From the NCBI RefSeq assembly GCF_030272615.1, contig NC_081414.1, positions 911,093,009-911,157,008 on the forward strand: a stretch of 64,000 bases of DNA, in the 5' to 3' direction. The notes beneath the pieces were generated by a model. It was given only the letters and a program-made list of their open reading frames with translations, did no database searches and was not told where the DNA came from. This DNA comes from Cryptomeria japonica (Eukaryota; Streptophyta; Pinopsida; Cupressales; Cupressaceae). Both the position numbers and the translations under genes were made by a program. Shown here piece after piece: positions 22,301-34,867 of the stretch. How positions within the stretch are numbered: position 1 is the first letter of the stretch; each line of letters starts with the position of its first letter.

Positions 22301-23520
22301 TGTGAGCTATTTGCTTGAACTTTTTCTTGTAAATCAATTTTTTTGAAGGGAGAGGATTCCTTTACATCACAAAATTTACTTTCTCCTCTGATTTCAAGGA
22401 TGATGTGATAGTCTTATTGTTTGTTTGATGATAATCCTACTCATATTTGGCTCTAGCTAACTGTAGGACAGTTGGAGAGTTAAAAACCAACTCATTTTTT
22501 GAAATAATGCACATGATTAGCTGTAGTTTAGTATTTGAATTTTATTTAGATGATCTATTCTTATAAAATATTGGAAAGTGCATATGTTTAAAATAACATT
22601 TCCATCATTTTGTCTTTATATTTATATTTTTGAAAGCTAGAAGGCATGTTTAATCAAAAATAAAATATAGTATTTAATTTTTCTTTTCTTAATTTTCATC
22701 AAATATATATATAAAATAAATAATTATTATTACAACATAGAATAAAATACTATGTTTAAACCCAACCTGTTTCAATAAATTTCGATTTAAGTTAGCTGAA
22801 TAAATAAGCATTTCTAAGTAACTGATTAAGAAATACACAATTCACATTAAACTAATATTTGGTTAGTTATTCATTTTTCATTTAACCATTCACTCATTCA
22901 TCTAAGTGTGTGTGTGCACGTGTGCATGCATGTGTGCAATCCCATCATGCCACCCACTTTTAGAAAGCTACGTGACCCATGCCTTGACCATTTTATCATC
23001 TTCACACTTGTCAAGCACTCATGAAACTCCAAACTGCATCAATAACATTAGTAAACAAAATAAATAATTGACAATCAAAATTAACTACATTGCACATAAT
23101 GATTCATAAATCAATAAACCATATTTAAGAACACATATGCAATCATTATTCGATATTATATTTATTATTATAAATGTCTCATATCAAGTCTATAGTTTAA
23201 TGAATAATTAGGTCTTAGAAAATTCAGGTTATGACACCAAGCAATCAAAAATTAGTAAATGTTCTACCCCTTAAGGATGGGGACACCACCTTTTAAAGAA
23301 GGGGACACCTAAACATCATATCCTAGTCAAACTCACTTTATGAACCTAAGCAAACTTAATTAAAGTGTAGGCAAAACCCATGACTAAAGAAAAATAAATA
23401 ATATTACTACAAAAATAAAAACTTACACTAACAGTAGGTGCATGTAATATGGCACAACATGTATTTATTATATGATAGGTACTAAAAATTTAACATAACA
23501 TGTATGCTATCAATGATAGG
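22301..23520. other. AT-rich stretch, no gene seen
   Basis: Contains ATATATATATAAAATAAATA near 22710 and a GT/GC alternating run (about 22905-22940). No coding or LTR structure was identified. Confidence 0.5.
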
Positions 23521-23906
23521 TGTATATACATAAAATTGGCTATGAGCGATTAAATAAATATTTTATATGTATTTAATAATTATTCTTCTATTAAATAGTT
23601 AATTTGAAAAGATTAATTTAATTAATTCATTTCGTGTCTTTCTATTAATTAATTTAATTGAAATATTTTATTAATTAATTCATCTATTCTATTCCTCTAA
23701 TTAATTAAATATCTAATATTTAATTATCTCCTTCAATCATTTGAATATCTAATGTTTAATGATTATTCTTCTATCCTATAGTCTCAAATATTAAATAATT
23801 TCTAAATTATTTAATCCCTTATCCAACTCACCTTCCATCTCCACTTCATCTTCCCTTTGCCAACTCATCCAACATGTGGCTAAAGAAATTAATTTTTCTT
23901 AAATAT
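23521..23906 (+). repeat. 5' LTR of element C, left portion
   Basis: Begins TGTATATACATAAAATTGGC and has ATTAAATAAATATTTTAT blocks resembling the start of the LTR of A. It is cut at 23906 by E1 and resumes at 36579. The start at 23521 is inferred from that resemblance. Confidence 0.55.
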
Positions 23907-25341
23907 TGTAGACACCTAAAAATGGTCAACGCTTGTGGGATCATACTTTAACATTTGCGCATTGCCTCATTTTAGGTTTTTGCGTCGCATTAACATTTCC
24001 CCTATGATTCGCACTTGGTCTTTATCATTTGCGAGCATCGAGTCATTCTTCCATATTCTTCATTCATCTCGCTCTCAAATTTGGTCTTGTCAACAACACT
24101 ATCCAGTCATGATTTTGATCGATCTTATCCTGTCGCATCAATGTGCATGCTCATTTGTCATCATTTTGGACATCGTCAATCCTAATTAGGGTTTTGTCCT
24201 CTTATCAATCTTATCATCTGGCGATCGATTTGTCTTCGATCGTGGTCATTTTCAATCTTGTCGTCTTGCAATCTATTTTGTCATCGATCCTTGTCCTCTT
24301 GTCAACTTTGTCATTTTGCGATCAACTTGCCATCGATCGTCGTCTTTCTCAATTTGGATCAATTTGTCATTGTTCCTCGTCAGTTGGCGCATTTATCAAT
24401 CAAATCATTTTATCACATTGATCAATTTGTCATCAGAATCATGATCGAGTCAATTATCTCTCATCAAGACCTAATTGTCGTCCTTGCATTGCTAATTCAT
24501 CTTCTAGGGTTTCGTGATTTAATCATTTAACCTTGTTTGTCATTTCTCCCTTTAGGATTAATAAATTATTTATTTATCCTAAGTCTTCTCATCGCAATTA
24601 AATGTTCATTTAATTGGCTAATTATTCCTCTTTTTGTGAATTAATTAATAAATGACAAATTATTAATTAATTCACCTAATTTCTTAATTCCTAATTTTCC
24701 TCTTTTTCTAATTTTCTAATTTTCTAATTTCTAATTCAATTTTCTCCTAATTTCCTCCTAATTTCATGGGAATGACATTTCAATTTGTCATAATTTTTCA
24801 TAATTGACAATCAATCAATTTTGACATAGAAAGTTGTGATAATTTTGTCATAAATTATCAATCAATCAATTTTGCATAGAAAGTGCAAATTTGTCATAAT
24901 TTTTCATAATTTGTCATATTGATTTGCAATTTCCATTTGAATTGAATCATGCTAATTTGGTCATTTCTCCAATTTATCTATAAATTGGATGAATTTCTTC
25001 AATCTCAATCTAATAATCAGATTATCGAATTTCTAATCACTTTGTCAAATCAATCACACTTCGAGTACTCTTGCGCCAATATCTTATTTACTTGCTTTCA
25101 TCTCATGTGTGTGCACTTGAAGGTGAGATCCACAAACAAAGGCTATTTGGAGAAGAAAGAAGGACAATGGAGCCGCATGAAGGAGACATTCGAATCTGCA
25201 TTTGGTTTGCTTAATTTTCAAATCTTGAATGTTTTGTTTTCATGTCTTTATTGAGTGTGTTAGGATTGATCATTGCAATCTGCTTTTGTGATTGAGCTAT
25301 TATTGATATTTGCTTTGATGATTTCCGATTTTCTAGCTACA
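23907..25341 (+). repeat. 5' LTR of E1
   Basis: 1435 bp, TGTAGACACC to TAGCTACA. It contains many ATCAATTTTGTCAT-type words (24770-24930) and the TATA box at 24979. Confidence 0.9.
24979..24985 (+). promoter_or_regulatory. TATA box in the 5' LTR of E1
   Basis: TATAAAT in the last quarter of the LTR; same in the 3' LTR at 36211-36217. Confidence 0.45.
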
Positions 25342-25346
25342 TTAAT

Positions 25347-25364
25347 TGGTGAACCCAACGTGAA
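25347..25364 (+). other. Primer binding site of E1 (tRNA-Trp-like)
   Basis: TGGTGAACCCAACGTGAA, five bases after the LTR. From memory, plant tRNA-Trp ends TTCACGTCGGGTTCACCA, which would pair with TGGTGAACCCGACGTGAA; one mismatch here. Confidence 0.65.
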
Positions 25365-25449
25365 CTAAACACTTAACCATGCTTTTGAGTGCTTTTGAGA
25401 TGATTTGCAGGTCAAAAACCCAAGAAACAGGATAGTGCAGTGTTTTCTG

Positions 25450-25556
25450 GGAACTTCTGCGCATGTGTCAAGCATTTTGCGCCTGTGTCAAGGACATCCT
25501 GCGCCTGTGTCAAGCATTATGCACCTGTGTCAGACATTCTACGCCTGTGTAGGGCC
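25450..25556 (+). repeat. Leader short-word array of E1
   Basis: Five units spaced about 18-24 bp apart around the word TGCGCCTGTGTCA (variants TGCGCATGTGTCA, TGCACCTGTGTCA, TACGCCTGTGTAG). The same word recurs in the intron of the antisense PMD gene of this element (34494-34610). Confidence 0.85.
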
Positions 25557-25884
25557 AGAAACAGAGGTAAAAGACAGTGTTTTTCACTTGCAAATTGTTT
25601 TCTTTTGCATTCTGTTTCTGCTTTTTTGGTTTTTTTGGTACTGATTCTCTGTGCAGAACCTTGGCATACACATGACAAAGACAACAAATGAAACTACTAA
25701 CACATTTTATGCAGGTTCGATAGTCAAAGACTAAACATATCAAACTTCTGACTTGGGTTTTGCAAGTTGCCTTGGACTACAACTAAACTTTGTGTTTGCA
25801 ATTAATGTTTAGGCACCTAGTATGATTTCTAAATAGGATGGAATAAATGTATGTTTGCTTTGATTGTTAAGTTTGACATTGGAG

Positions 25885-26480
25885 TAGGAGAGTATGCTCT
25901 CATCCTTCTTAGGGTGAACAGAAATCCAGATCTTCAATACCATGCTCATGTTTTTTATTGTGTGTTACCTTTAGAGGGCCTGCCTTCCCGACCATTTGCT
26001 TTTGCAAGCAAGTGATAATCGTGAGAAGGGAACGACCCAAATTGAGTACGGCTAGATTACCTTGGAATTCTAACTCACTATAAACAAATACCTGATGGGC
26101 GAAAGCTTTGAAGGAAGGGTTACGTGGGAATTGCAGTTACTTGGGAAGTGATGACCCTTGAACTCTTTCTCATATCAACATCTAAGTAGGACCTCACAGT
26201 CTAAATCGTGCTTGCACGACTACATTTGTTTGGTATCTTGATGGGATTAATGTCTCAATCATGCTTGCGTGACATCAAGGAGTAACGCTTAACAGAAATC
26301 TTGACTAAACACCTTGTATTTAGAAGCCAAAAATCCTTCTAGTTGCTTGAGAAGGACAAGTTCGGATACTTGGAAGAGATACTAAGTTCGCCTTGGGGAG
26401 ATTTCCATGGGGACTGATGCTTGGCTGCCCTGAGAAGTGAGTGTCATGGAGGGGAGCCTGTGGGGTCAAGCATCTATGTA
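25885..26480 (+). repeat. Conserved leader block of E1, shared with A and C
   Basis: Landmarks in order: GAGTATGCTCTC, TTTAGAGGGCCTGCCTTCCC, GGGAACGACCCAAA, and GGGGTCAAGCATCTA. Same order and spacing as in C (38010-38590) and in A on the minus strand. Confidence 0.7.
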
Positions 26481-27320
26481 TTCTCCTTGAATCTCATAAT
26501 GAGTCTACCTCTCAAGTACCTACTATCCTTGCCTACCATAAGAAATGTGTGAATGAGCATGATTGTCTTGAGTCTAGGTTAAAATATCTTGTCTTCTTTG
26601 TTTGTCAAAAGTTGAATTGTATCTCATTTCAAAAACAAGACAAATTGATTCAAAACAAGGTTAAACACAAGAACATTTCATCCAACAAAGTTTAAAACAC
26701 CTTCAAACATGATTGTCAAACATTGTTCAAAATCTTGTCTCAACATTCATGTCACTTAGATTTAGGTTCATCCTAGGTTTGCATTTTGCAAATTCATTGT
26801 CAAGTACCAAGGTTAGGTTTCACCTAGGGCATACTCCTTTGCATATCAATAAAAGTCATCCATTTGCATGTGCATACCCTAGGTCCCTTCATTAAGCTTA
26901 GGTCATTATCATATCATATTAGGGTCATTTGCATAGTAATTGTCCCTTTGCATATAGTGCCAAAACTAGGTTTTGTCATACTTGAGTAATCCAAATCTTT
27001 GAATAAACCCTAAGTCATTGTTAGGAGGTCTAGACCTTATCAAACCTTTTCTCTTTATGTCATTATTGTCATTTGGTCAAACCTAGATTAGTATCCAAGC
27101 ATATAGGGGAGACATTGTCATTTTGTCCTTTTGTCACTTGGTCCTTTTGTCCTTTGAGGTCTAGACATCATTTCAATTTCCTAAGGGTCTCTTTTTAGAT
27201 TTGCATTTCAAAAGTTTGTCAAAATCTTGAAAAGCAACCAAAAACATAGATTGCATGCTCGTCTATCTATTTTGCATTTAGTTGCATATCATATATTATC
27301 CTTGAAAAATTCCAAAATTA
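26481..27320 (+). other. E1 leader, ORF-proximal part, no gene seen
   Basis: AT-rich, with repeated TTAGGTT and TTTGTCATTTGGTC-type words; no reading frame of interest. Confidence 0.4.
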
Positions 27321-30116
27321 TTGTATTTGCATAGTGACATGTCTATTGAAACAAGGTTCCAAGCACCAATGATGCAACAAAGTTTGACATATCAACTGAC
27401 AAGGCAATCACAGTTCTATCCAACCCAACAACAAAGCAACATTGATCAAACTTTTTATGATGAAACAAATCTCCAAATACAAAAACTAGAGGAGAGGCTA
27501 GCTCAAGAAAATGAGATATTGGAACAAAGAGTGAAAAACATTGTGAAGAATAGATCACAAATGTCCAAAATGTTTCAAAAATTTCCAAGTCGAAATCCAA
27601 ATATTGAGCCAATTGATGTAAGATCTCTTATCGAACGATCAGACATACCAGCTCTCCTCTCACAAATAGAGATGATGAAACAATTTCAAGAAAAGAAACA
27701 ACAACATTATGTGCCTTCACATCAAGAACAAGAAGGTGTTTACTATCAATCATATTTTCAACCATCACAACCAATTGTTCAACAGTTCAAACATTTCCAA
27801 CAGACACAACCAATGGTTCAACATATACAACCAACACAACCAATGGTCCAATTTCAACAATATGTCCAACCAACTATACAATGTCCACAAATGGTTCAAC
27901 CAATGGTGGAATATCAATGTCAACAACCACAACCAAACATTCAAAAACAAAGGTTGCAGCACACACCAACCCAAGTTTCAAACATGTCAGAACAATTGAA
28001 CCAAGTCCAATATCAAAACATGACATCAGATCAAAACCAACTCCTTGCCAAACAAGTTCAAATTCCAGATACAACTATGTCAAAACCTCGAAAGAAAGGT
28101 GGCTTTATTGCAATGATCTTAAGGAAACTACCAAGTGAATTCTTTGAGGAAGATCAAAATAATACACTTATGTCTAGCAATGCCTCATCTCCCCACAAGC
28201 AAATTGACTCTCTAGTGGCATCTATCCCTACACCTTTAGAAGTTTCACAAGAACCTTCCATATTGTCCTCATCAAACCATACACCCAAGGATGCAATTAT
28301 CCAAGAGGTATCCATAATTGATTGCCATGATAATCCAGTTCATGATGCACATCCTTGTCATGTTTCAGAAATACAATACCCAATGCCACCATGCACTTTA
28401 TTGCCATTACCTGTTTTAGAGGACCCCATTTGAAGTCCTTCTTCCTCATGTTCAAGCATTGATTCCTTGCCAGAATCCATCACAAATGTTCAAAGTGCAT
28501 TTCCTTCATGCCAAAACATTGATCCCTTGTCAGAATCCCCCATGCATATCCAAAGTCCAACCTCATGTCAAGAGGATAATTTAGAGCATGAAGAAACATG
28601 TCTTAAAATAGATCAACATCAAGATCCTGAAACCTTATCATCCCATCCAATTATTGACCAGGACCCCATCTTCCCAGAAACTCATGATGATTCCCCTATT
28701 CTTGTCCATCCTATCCAAAGTCCTATCGACACTCCATTTGCCGAGCAAGATCAAGATATCCCAGTCCATCCAATCCCAAATGATCCCCTTCCATTTCATG
28801 AACATAATGTCCTTTCAAATCCCATTAACATTTCACTTCCTGAGAAAGATCAAGATATCCTTTCCATCCTTTATGATGATCCCATTGAAATTCAAGAGCA
28901 AAGCACCTTTAAAGAGGATTCCAATGATCTTCCTCCTTGTCAAGATCAAATTATTCCTTCAGATCCTCCACAAGATCTTTTTGTTCCTCCATCTCCTTGT
29001 CTTAATGCTCCATATCCACTCCAAGATATCATTTCTTTTGATGATCCCATTATTTCTCCCATTCCATCTCTTAAAGAGCCTGTCATTGAACCATGTCCAC
29101 TACACAATCCTAGTCCCTCTCATGATCCTAATCCCTCTCATGATTCTAACGTGTCAGTGCAAGATGTTCATGAACCCTCGACATGCATAATGGGTTCTTC
29201 CACTTTGGTGCAATCCGATCCACTTCAAGATCTCATTATTTCTCTCATATCATATCCACCTCATAATGGACTCGCGTCTTCTTCTCAAAGAAAAGAGTAT
29301 CCTACAAGTCAAGATATTCATAAAGGCAAAGGAGTAGATCTCCATAAGCAACAATCTCTCCATATCAAAGAAGATCTTAAGGGTCATGTCTACACAGCTC
29401 ACTCTCAAGACGTTGGTATCCCTCCATCAAAATCAAAACATACACCTTCCCCATCATACCTTCCATCCATCTTAGGTCCTTATATCCCTTCGTCCTCTAT
29501 GCAAGGTCAGCAAAGGCACACATCCTTGAGTAAATTTCATCAATCCAAAAGAAGTCCATTTTATTCATATCCATCCATGCATTCCTTTCCCCCTCCAAGC
29601 AATTTGGATGCCAAGTACAAATGTCATAAGTCTAGCAATCCACATGTATTCAAGGATCAACGTGTCCAATATAATCAACATGTCAAAAAAAAGAACAATA
29701 TGATCTATAAAGAAAAAGAAATATCCAAACGGCCACAAAGGCCCACTAAGAAAAATAAAGCAAAGTCAAAATATATATGGGTTCCTAAATCCCTTATGCA
29801 AGCCATGCACTCCAAGGAACCACAAAAGCATGAAAAATCAAAAACCATGTGGATCCCTACACGGCTCCTTGAAGCACAAAAGCCTAAAGAAACATCAAAA
29901 TTGGCATCTACAATTGCTATTCCTCCATCCAAACATTCCAAGTCTATTCCTCCATCACCTTCATCATCCATTTTGGGCCCTTATGTCTCAAAATCCCAAG
30001 CTATTCCTCCATCCAAATCTCACAATTTGAAATACATTTGTCCTCCATCAGTCCATCACCCCTCAAGGTGTGTGCCAATGTTGATCTTGCCAAAATTTCT
30101 ATCCACTCAAGCATAG
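27321..30116 (+). CDS. E1 sense ORF: long Gln/Pro/Ser-rich protein of unknown function, one internal stop
   Basis: One frame spans about 931 codons, interrupted only by TGA at 28431-28433. The first part has a coiled segment (IQKLEERLAQENEILEQRVK, about residue 57) and then a Gln-rich run in which the words QPTQPMVQ and QPMVE recur. The second part (28467-30116) is Pro/Ser/His/Asp-rich with many 'DPI..H' words. Near its end are two related segments, KYIWVPKSLMQA and KTMWIPTRLLEA, a small internal duplication. I see no capsid, zinc knuckle, protease or polymerase. Its position after the leader suggests a structural, Gag-like role, but that is inference from place only. Confidence 0.6.
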
Positions 30117-32508
30117 TTCTTCCAATACCCTATCCATTATCCAATGCATATTTTCCATCCTTCCATCCCTCTGGTCCAATCCTTTACATAAATCCTTGCC
30201 TTAGTTTCATATTATTTTCCATGTCCTTATCCTACCAATGTCTTTGAGCATACTTTTAAAGGTCATGGTCCATTTTTTTTTCAAGGCTACTATCCAAAAA
30301 AAAAAAAAAGATGCTTGAGTCCTTCTTCCATCCCCTATCATGTGTCCATCTTCTATTGAAAAACTCAAAAAATTGAAAAAAAAAAAAAAGACAAAAGAAA
30401 AAAATAAAGCAAAAATAATTCGTCCACTAGTGAAAACCTAGCAAACAGGCGCCTTGGGCAAGTACCGTGATGAAAACCTGGCAAACAGGTGTCATGCGTA
30501 ATCTATGAACTTCTTGTACACCACACTTGGGGGCAGATTTCCTCCTTCATATCCTATTGCCCTTCATTATCCTATCGAACCCCTGTCATTACCCTCCATT
30601 ATCCTATTGTCTCTCATGTCCAGTTTCCCTTTCCACCTTTGATCTTGACAAGGCTGACGATCTTCATGAGCATCATGCATCTTGTTTGCAACTTTTAGTC
30701 CATCGTAGCTTTTGGTCTTTATCCATTTGCTTATTATAACTTTTCATCCATATTCCCTGTCTTATTGCAACTTTCTACCACTATCCCTTAGCCTACCCCG
30801 ACCTTCAGTCCATGTCCCTTATCCATTCTTGGTCTTGCTTATCCTATCCATATCTTATGACCATTCATACACTCTTTTTGTTCCTTGATCTTGATCTGAC
30901 ATAAGGACGCAAAATTTAAACATGGTTTCAAAAACCTCTTGACATGTCCCTCATGCCATGTCATTGCTTTACATTGTCATATCCAATCTCTTGTCCCATC
31001 ACGCCATAGCCCTTGAAAATTGCATCTGTATTGTCTCCATGATAAAAGGCCTTTGTCTTCCCTCTATCCACCAACATTTTAGCAAGCCTATTTATTCACC
31101 TGTCATATTCCTTGCCTTGCTAGACACTGGGGGCAAAATCATAAAAATTGCAAAATGTCTTAAAAAAATCATAAAAATTGAAAAATGTCCTGAAAAAATT
31201 CATAAAAATTGAAAAATATCCTGAAAAAAAAATCTCAAAAAAATTGAAAAATGTCCTGAAAAAAAATCTCAAAAAAATTGAAAAATGTCCTGAAATAATT
31301 CAAAAAAATTGAAAAATGTCGTGAAAAAATCTCTAAAAATCAAAAAAATGTCCTGAAAAAAATGAACTAAGAAAAAAATGTAAAAAAATCGAAAAGCATC
31401 AAAATCCAAAAACAATTCCTTTGGCATTTTGCATTTTGTCAATAAATATCCTCTTGGTGCATAAGACAAATCACCGAGTATACATCCAATGACACACACG
31501 CAATCCAACATTGTGCTTTAATGAAATCATGCGTTAACAGATGAACTTTTTCAATCAAACCAGACATTCCAACTGATCAAAATTGTCATATCAATCAACA
31601 TCAAAATCATTTGTCCTTGTCTCTACTATCATGAGTCTTACACAGGGTGTGGTATACTCGAAACCAGACTGTGTCCTGTCTTAGACGAGGTACCACATTC
31701 CCTGAAACCAGACAGCATGATCGTCCTATCAGCACTTTCAACTTTTGACAACGAAGATCAAGGTGTTTGTTTGATTTGTTGGAATTTGTGCATCTTATCT
31801 TTTTATTGATTTATATTTGGCTTCGATCATGTTCCTATGTTGCTCGATGATGTCACTGAGTGATTTAGAGTGACCGGGATGGTTCATGGTCTCTTTCTTT
31901 TTTGTTGTGATTGTTGTTTGTCTGCGATGTGTTTGTCTTTTGCAAAAAAGGGTTGCATTTCAGCTCTGGCCTTCAATGCCATGATGCTACGCATCCATTT
32001 TGCTACATTAAAATAAAGGTTCTCACCTACAAAGTGCATTACTGAAAGCAAGTTTTTCTTCGTCTCTACCTGTCCTCCATCTCATTTTCTTCTTACTAAC
32101 ATTTCTTCCATCAGTTCGGATAGTCAGTTCGGTCTAGTGCTCTGATTTCTCCAAAAACATAAGCTGCATCCTGCATCCACTTGGTTAGTGCATTTGCATT
32201 ATATCAAACATCACATCAAGCATTTTATTCATTCCATATTATAAATGCATCAAAAACACATAAAAAAATATACATCCATACATGTTCCACAATGGTACAT
32301 CAATAGTGCATAAGTCATCCATACATGGAAAATAACATATGTCATAACACATTGCATCCCATCATATCGATGCATATCATATCATATATCACCATAATAT
32401 CGGAGTACAAAAATTGGACTATCTATCCTAAGTATGGCCCGTAGGCTGACTAAAAAATGTCAAACTACATAAATGTCCACTGTCTATCATACGAAGCATG
32501 TGCCTCTG
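30117..32508 (+). other. E1 non-coding interior
   Basis: About 2.4 kb without a supported gene. It holds poly-A runs (30298-30310, 30376-30390), two near-copies of GTGAAAACCTAGCAAACAGG (30436 and 30470), and the tandem array at 31130-31400. The 3' side lies downstream of the antisense PMD gene. Confidence 0.5.
31130..31400 (+). repeat. A-rich tandem array in E1
   Basis: Units of about 30-36 bp built on AAAAATTGAAAAATGTCCTG followed by AAAAAAT, roughly eight copies, getting less regular towards 31400. Confidence 0.8.
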
Positions 32509-34775
32509 TCACTGGGTGCTCCCTCTGTCCTCCTCATCCCTGCCATGTCTCGCGGATGATGTCCCTCCTGGTCCTGGCTGTGGTGGTCTCATAGGTCCAC
32601 TCACCCCCATGCTGCTCAATGACCTCCGAGAGCGTGCCCTGCTCTCTGTCCTCGATCATGCCCGATATGAAGCTGCTCTCTGCTCTGGTGGAACTGCACT
32701 CTCATATAGCATCCTCCAATGGCGTATCTCCTCTCCAGTCTCTACCAACATCTGTGCCATCTCCCATGCACTGGCATCCCAAATCAACCCAATATACTCA
32801 GTGACTCTCTGTTCTTCTCGTTGTGCCTGAGCTATTGCTGCATCTCGAGCCGCTATGAGTCTGGCTATCTCCACTCTGAACTGCTCATGCTCTCTCTCTA
32901 ACATCACAATGTGATCATGCCGACTCACTATGGTAGCCCTGCACATCTCCATCTCCTCTATCCTAGTTGTCTCCGGCTCTATGGGTATATCCTGCAATGC
33001 CTCCTACTCGCCTGAATCTGGCTCATCCTCATCATCCCCATCATCCTCATCTTCGTCCTCATCATCCCCATCATCCTCATCCCCGCCCTCATCCTCCTCA
33101 TCCTCATCATCTCCCTCCTCCTCTCCTACGAGTGGGAAGTCCTCCTGTCTCCTCGGTACTGGAATGTCAGGATTTGTCAATGGCACTAGCCGCCGTCGTA
33201 CAAACCATCTCTCATACTCCTTTGTCGTCCCGACGTCCGCTACATCTGATCTCCAATCCCACTATCTCTGTTGTATCTATGAGAAGTCAGCATATGCTAT
33301 GTGTGGTTGAATCATACTCCCCCACTGACTCATCTCTCTGTGAGATCGGGCAAAGTGTGCAGTCCTCTTGGGTACATCCTGCCTCTCTCCAAACTATTGT
33401 CTGACTCTCTCTGGCAGGTACAACTCAATCACTCTCTGGCAATTCACTGGTCGCCCAATCAGGTACCTCTCCTGTCTACAATACAGTAGCTCATCACTAT
33501 CATCTGACCATCCAGGGCAATCACGATATGGCCTTCATGTGAACTCTCTCAATCTGTCTAGCTTGTGTCGCCAGTACAATATGTATCCAAAAGGACCCTG
33601 TCTTAGTGCTCCCCCATAGCAGTACACATATGGTCGATGTGGTACTACCTATCTCTCTATAATCGATCGACATATGGCTATGTGCTCAAATGCCCATACC
33701 TGTAGCAATGTGACTCCACAGCTCAAAGTCTGCACTCCCTGATATGCTATCTGATGCAACTGAAAATATAGCATAGCCCGTACACATGATCCCCATGCAT
33801 ACACCGTACCCTCTGCCGCCATCTGCTCTAGCACTCTTCCCCATCCAATAGGGAATCCATGTCCTCATATGTCCCCTGCTAGTAGACATGCTATCACCAC
33901 TGCTATCACCACATATCGTCTATCATACTCTGACGCCATGGTCTCCCAGCCGATCTCCCTCTCTACGATATCCAGATCATCTGCGTCACACTCAAATAAT
34001 CTGCACAAAGAATTTCTCCCTGTCACTGGGTCATACTCTACCATCTCTCCATGAATCAGAATGCGGAGGATACGCCATACATCCTCTAGTGTCACAGTCA
34101 CCTCTCCGGTCACCAGATGGAATGATGAGGTCTCTGAATGCCATCGCTTTGCCAATGCGGTAAGCAATCCTGTGTTTGCCCTAATCTTGGGCATGAATGT
34201 GACATAGTATATCCCAAGTCCTGCTAATGTATCTCTGTCTGTGCTCCTGAGTCTATGTCGTAGCATGAAGCAGTCAAGTCGGTTCTCCCATGTGATCAAT
34301 GGATACTGTCGACTCTGCATCACAATTGGGGAATATTTTGTCAATTTTAGGGTTTGCTCCTATGGGTTGCATTTCCTCATTTCATCCACAAATCAGGGTG
34401 TTTCTAAGCTACTCTGACCTATCCTACCCTTATCCCCCCTTTCCGGATCATTTGCATGCTATTTTGACCATAATTAGGGTTTACACTGCACAATTGCGCC
34501 TGTGTGATGAGTCCTGCGCTTGTGTCATGTAACCTGCGCCTGTGTCTCCCTACACAAGCGTAGAAGACCCTACACAAGCGCAGGATTCGCCCTACACAAG
34601 CACAGGAGTCCCTTTTTGCATCCCTTGTGGGCCCCGCAATGTCCCGCAAGCAAGTCAACTTCATAAAATTGAAAATATGGGTTTTTGAGATACATACCGC
34701 CGCTCCTGCATCGTCCGATCGTCTGTACGTGCGTACATGTTCTTCGAGGTGATCTGCCATTGGAATGTTCGCCAT
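32509..34775 (-). pseudogene. Antisense plant mobile domain (PMD) gene of E1, two exons, eight premature stops
   Basis: Minus strand, opposite to E1. Exon 1 (34775-34698, MANIPMADHLEEHVRTYRRS and on) ends at donor GTATGT; the intron is 34697-34315 (acceptor CAG, phase 0). Exon 2 keeps one frame from 34314 to a TGA at 32509-32511, about 601 codons: PMD core (GLLTALAKRWHSETSSFHLV, GEVTVTLEDVWRILRI, then VYAWGSCVRAMLYFQLHQ and LLQVWAFEHI), a Tyr/Arg-rich part, an Asp/Glu run (about 33130-33010), a coiled coil (32997-32700) and an Arg/Ser/Pro tail. In-frame stops lie at 33867, 33651, 33537, 33396, 33279, 33264, 33006 and 32658. PMD (PF10536) is known from plant MAIN/MAIL proteins and from transposons. 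Confidence 0.8.
34315..34697 (-). other. Intron of the E1 antisense PMD gene, with short-word array
   Basis: Donor GTATGT at 34697, acceptor CAG ending at 34315. It contains at 34494-34610 three copies of TGCGCYTGTGTSW on the plus strand followed by three inverted copies (ACACAAGCGYAG). Splicing is inferred from consensus sites and from the matching gene in element D. Confidence 0.6.
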
Positions 34776-34856
34776 CTCTCTGCAAGTGTCCTTTTCCAGA
34801 GCAACAAATTCTCCTCTTGGGCTAGTGCAAATGAGCAATTTTCACTCTCTTGGTCT

Positions 34857-34867
34857 CATTTATAGAT
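34857..34867 (-). promoter_or_regulatory. TATA box of the E1 antisense PMD gene
   Basis: TCTATAAATGA on the minus strand, about 85 bp before the ATG at 34775. An ATG at 34838 lies too close to the TATA box to be in the transcript, which favours 34775 as start. Confidence 0.55.

Noticed and set aside
25450-25556. Regular spacing suggested a CRISPR-like array
   Set aside because: Units are degenerate, spacers are short and related to each other, and the setting is a plant retrotransposon leader.
28654-29190. 178-codon frame overlapping the E1 sense ORF
   Set aside because: Lies fully inside the longer frame in another phase; Ile/Leu/Phe bias comes from the Pro/Ser/Asp-rich frame being read out of phase.
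32930-33404. Ser- and His/Pro-rich plus-strand frames in E1
   Set aside because: They are the reverse reading of the Asp/Glu-rich part of the antisense PMD gene.
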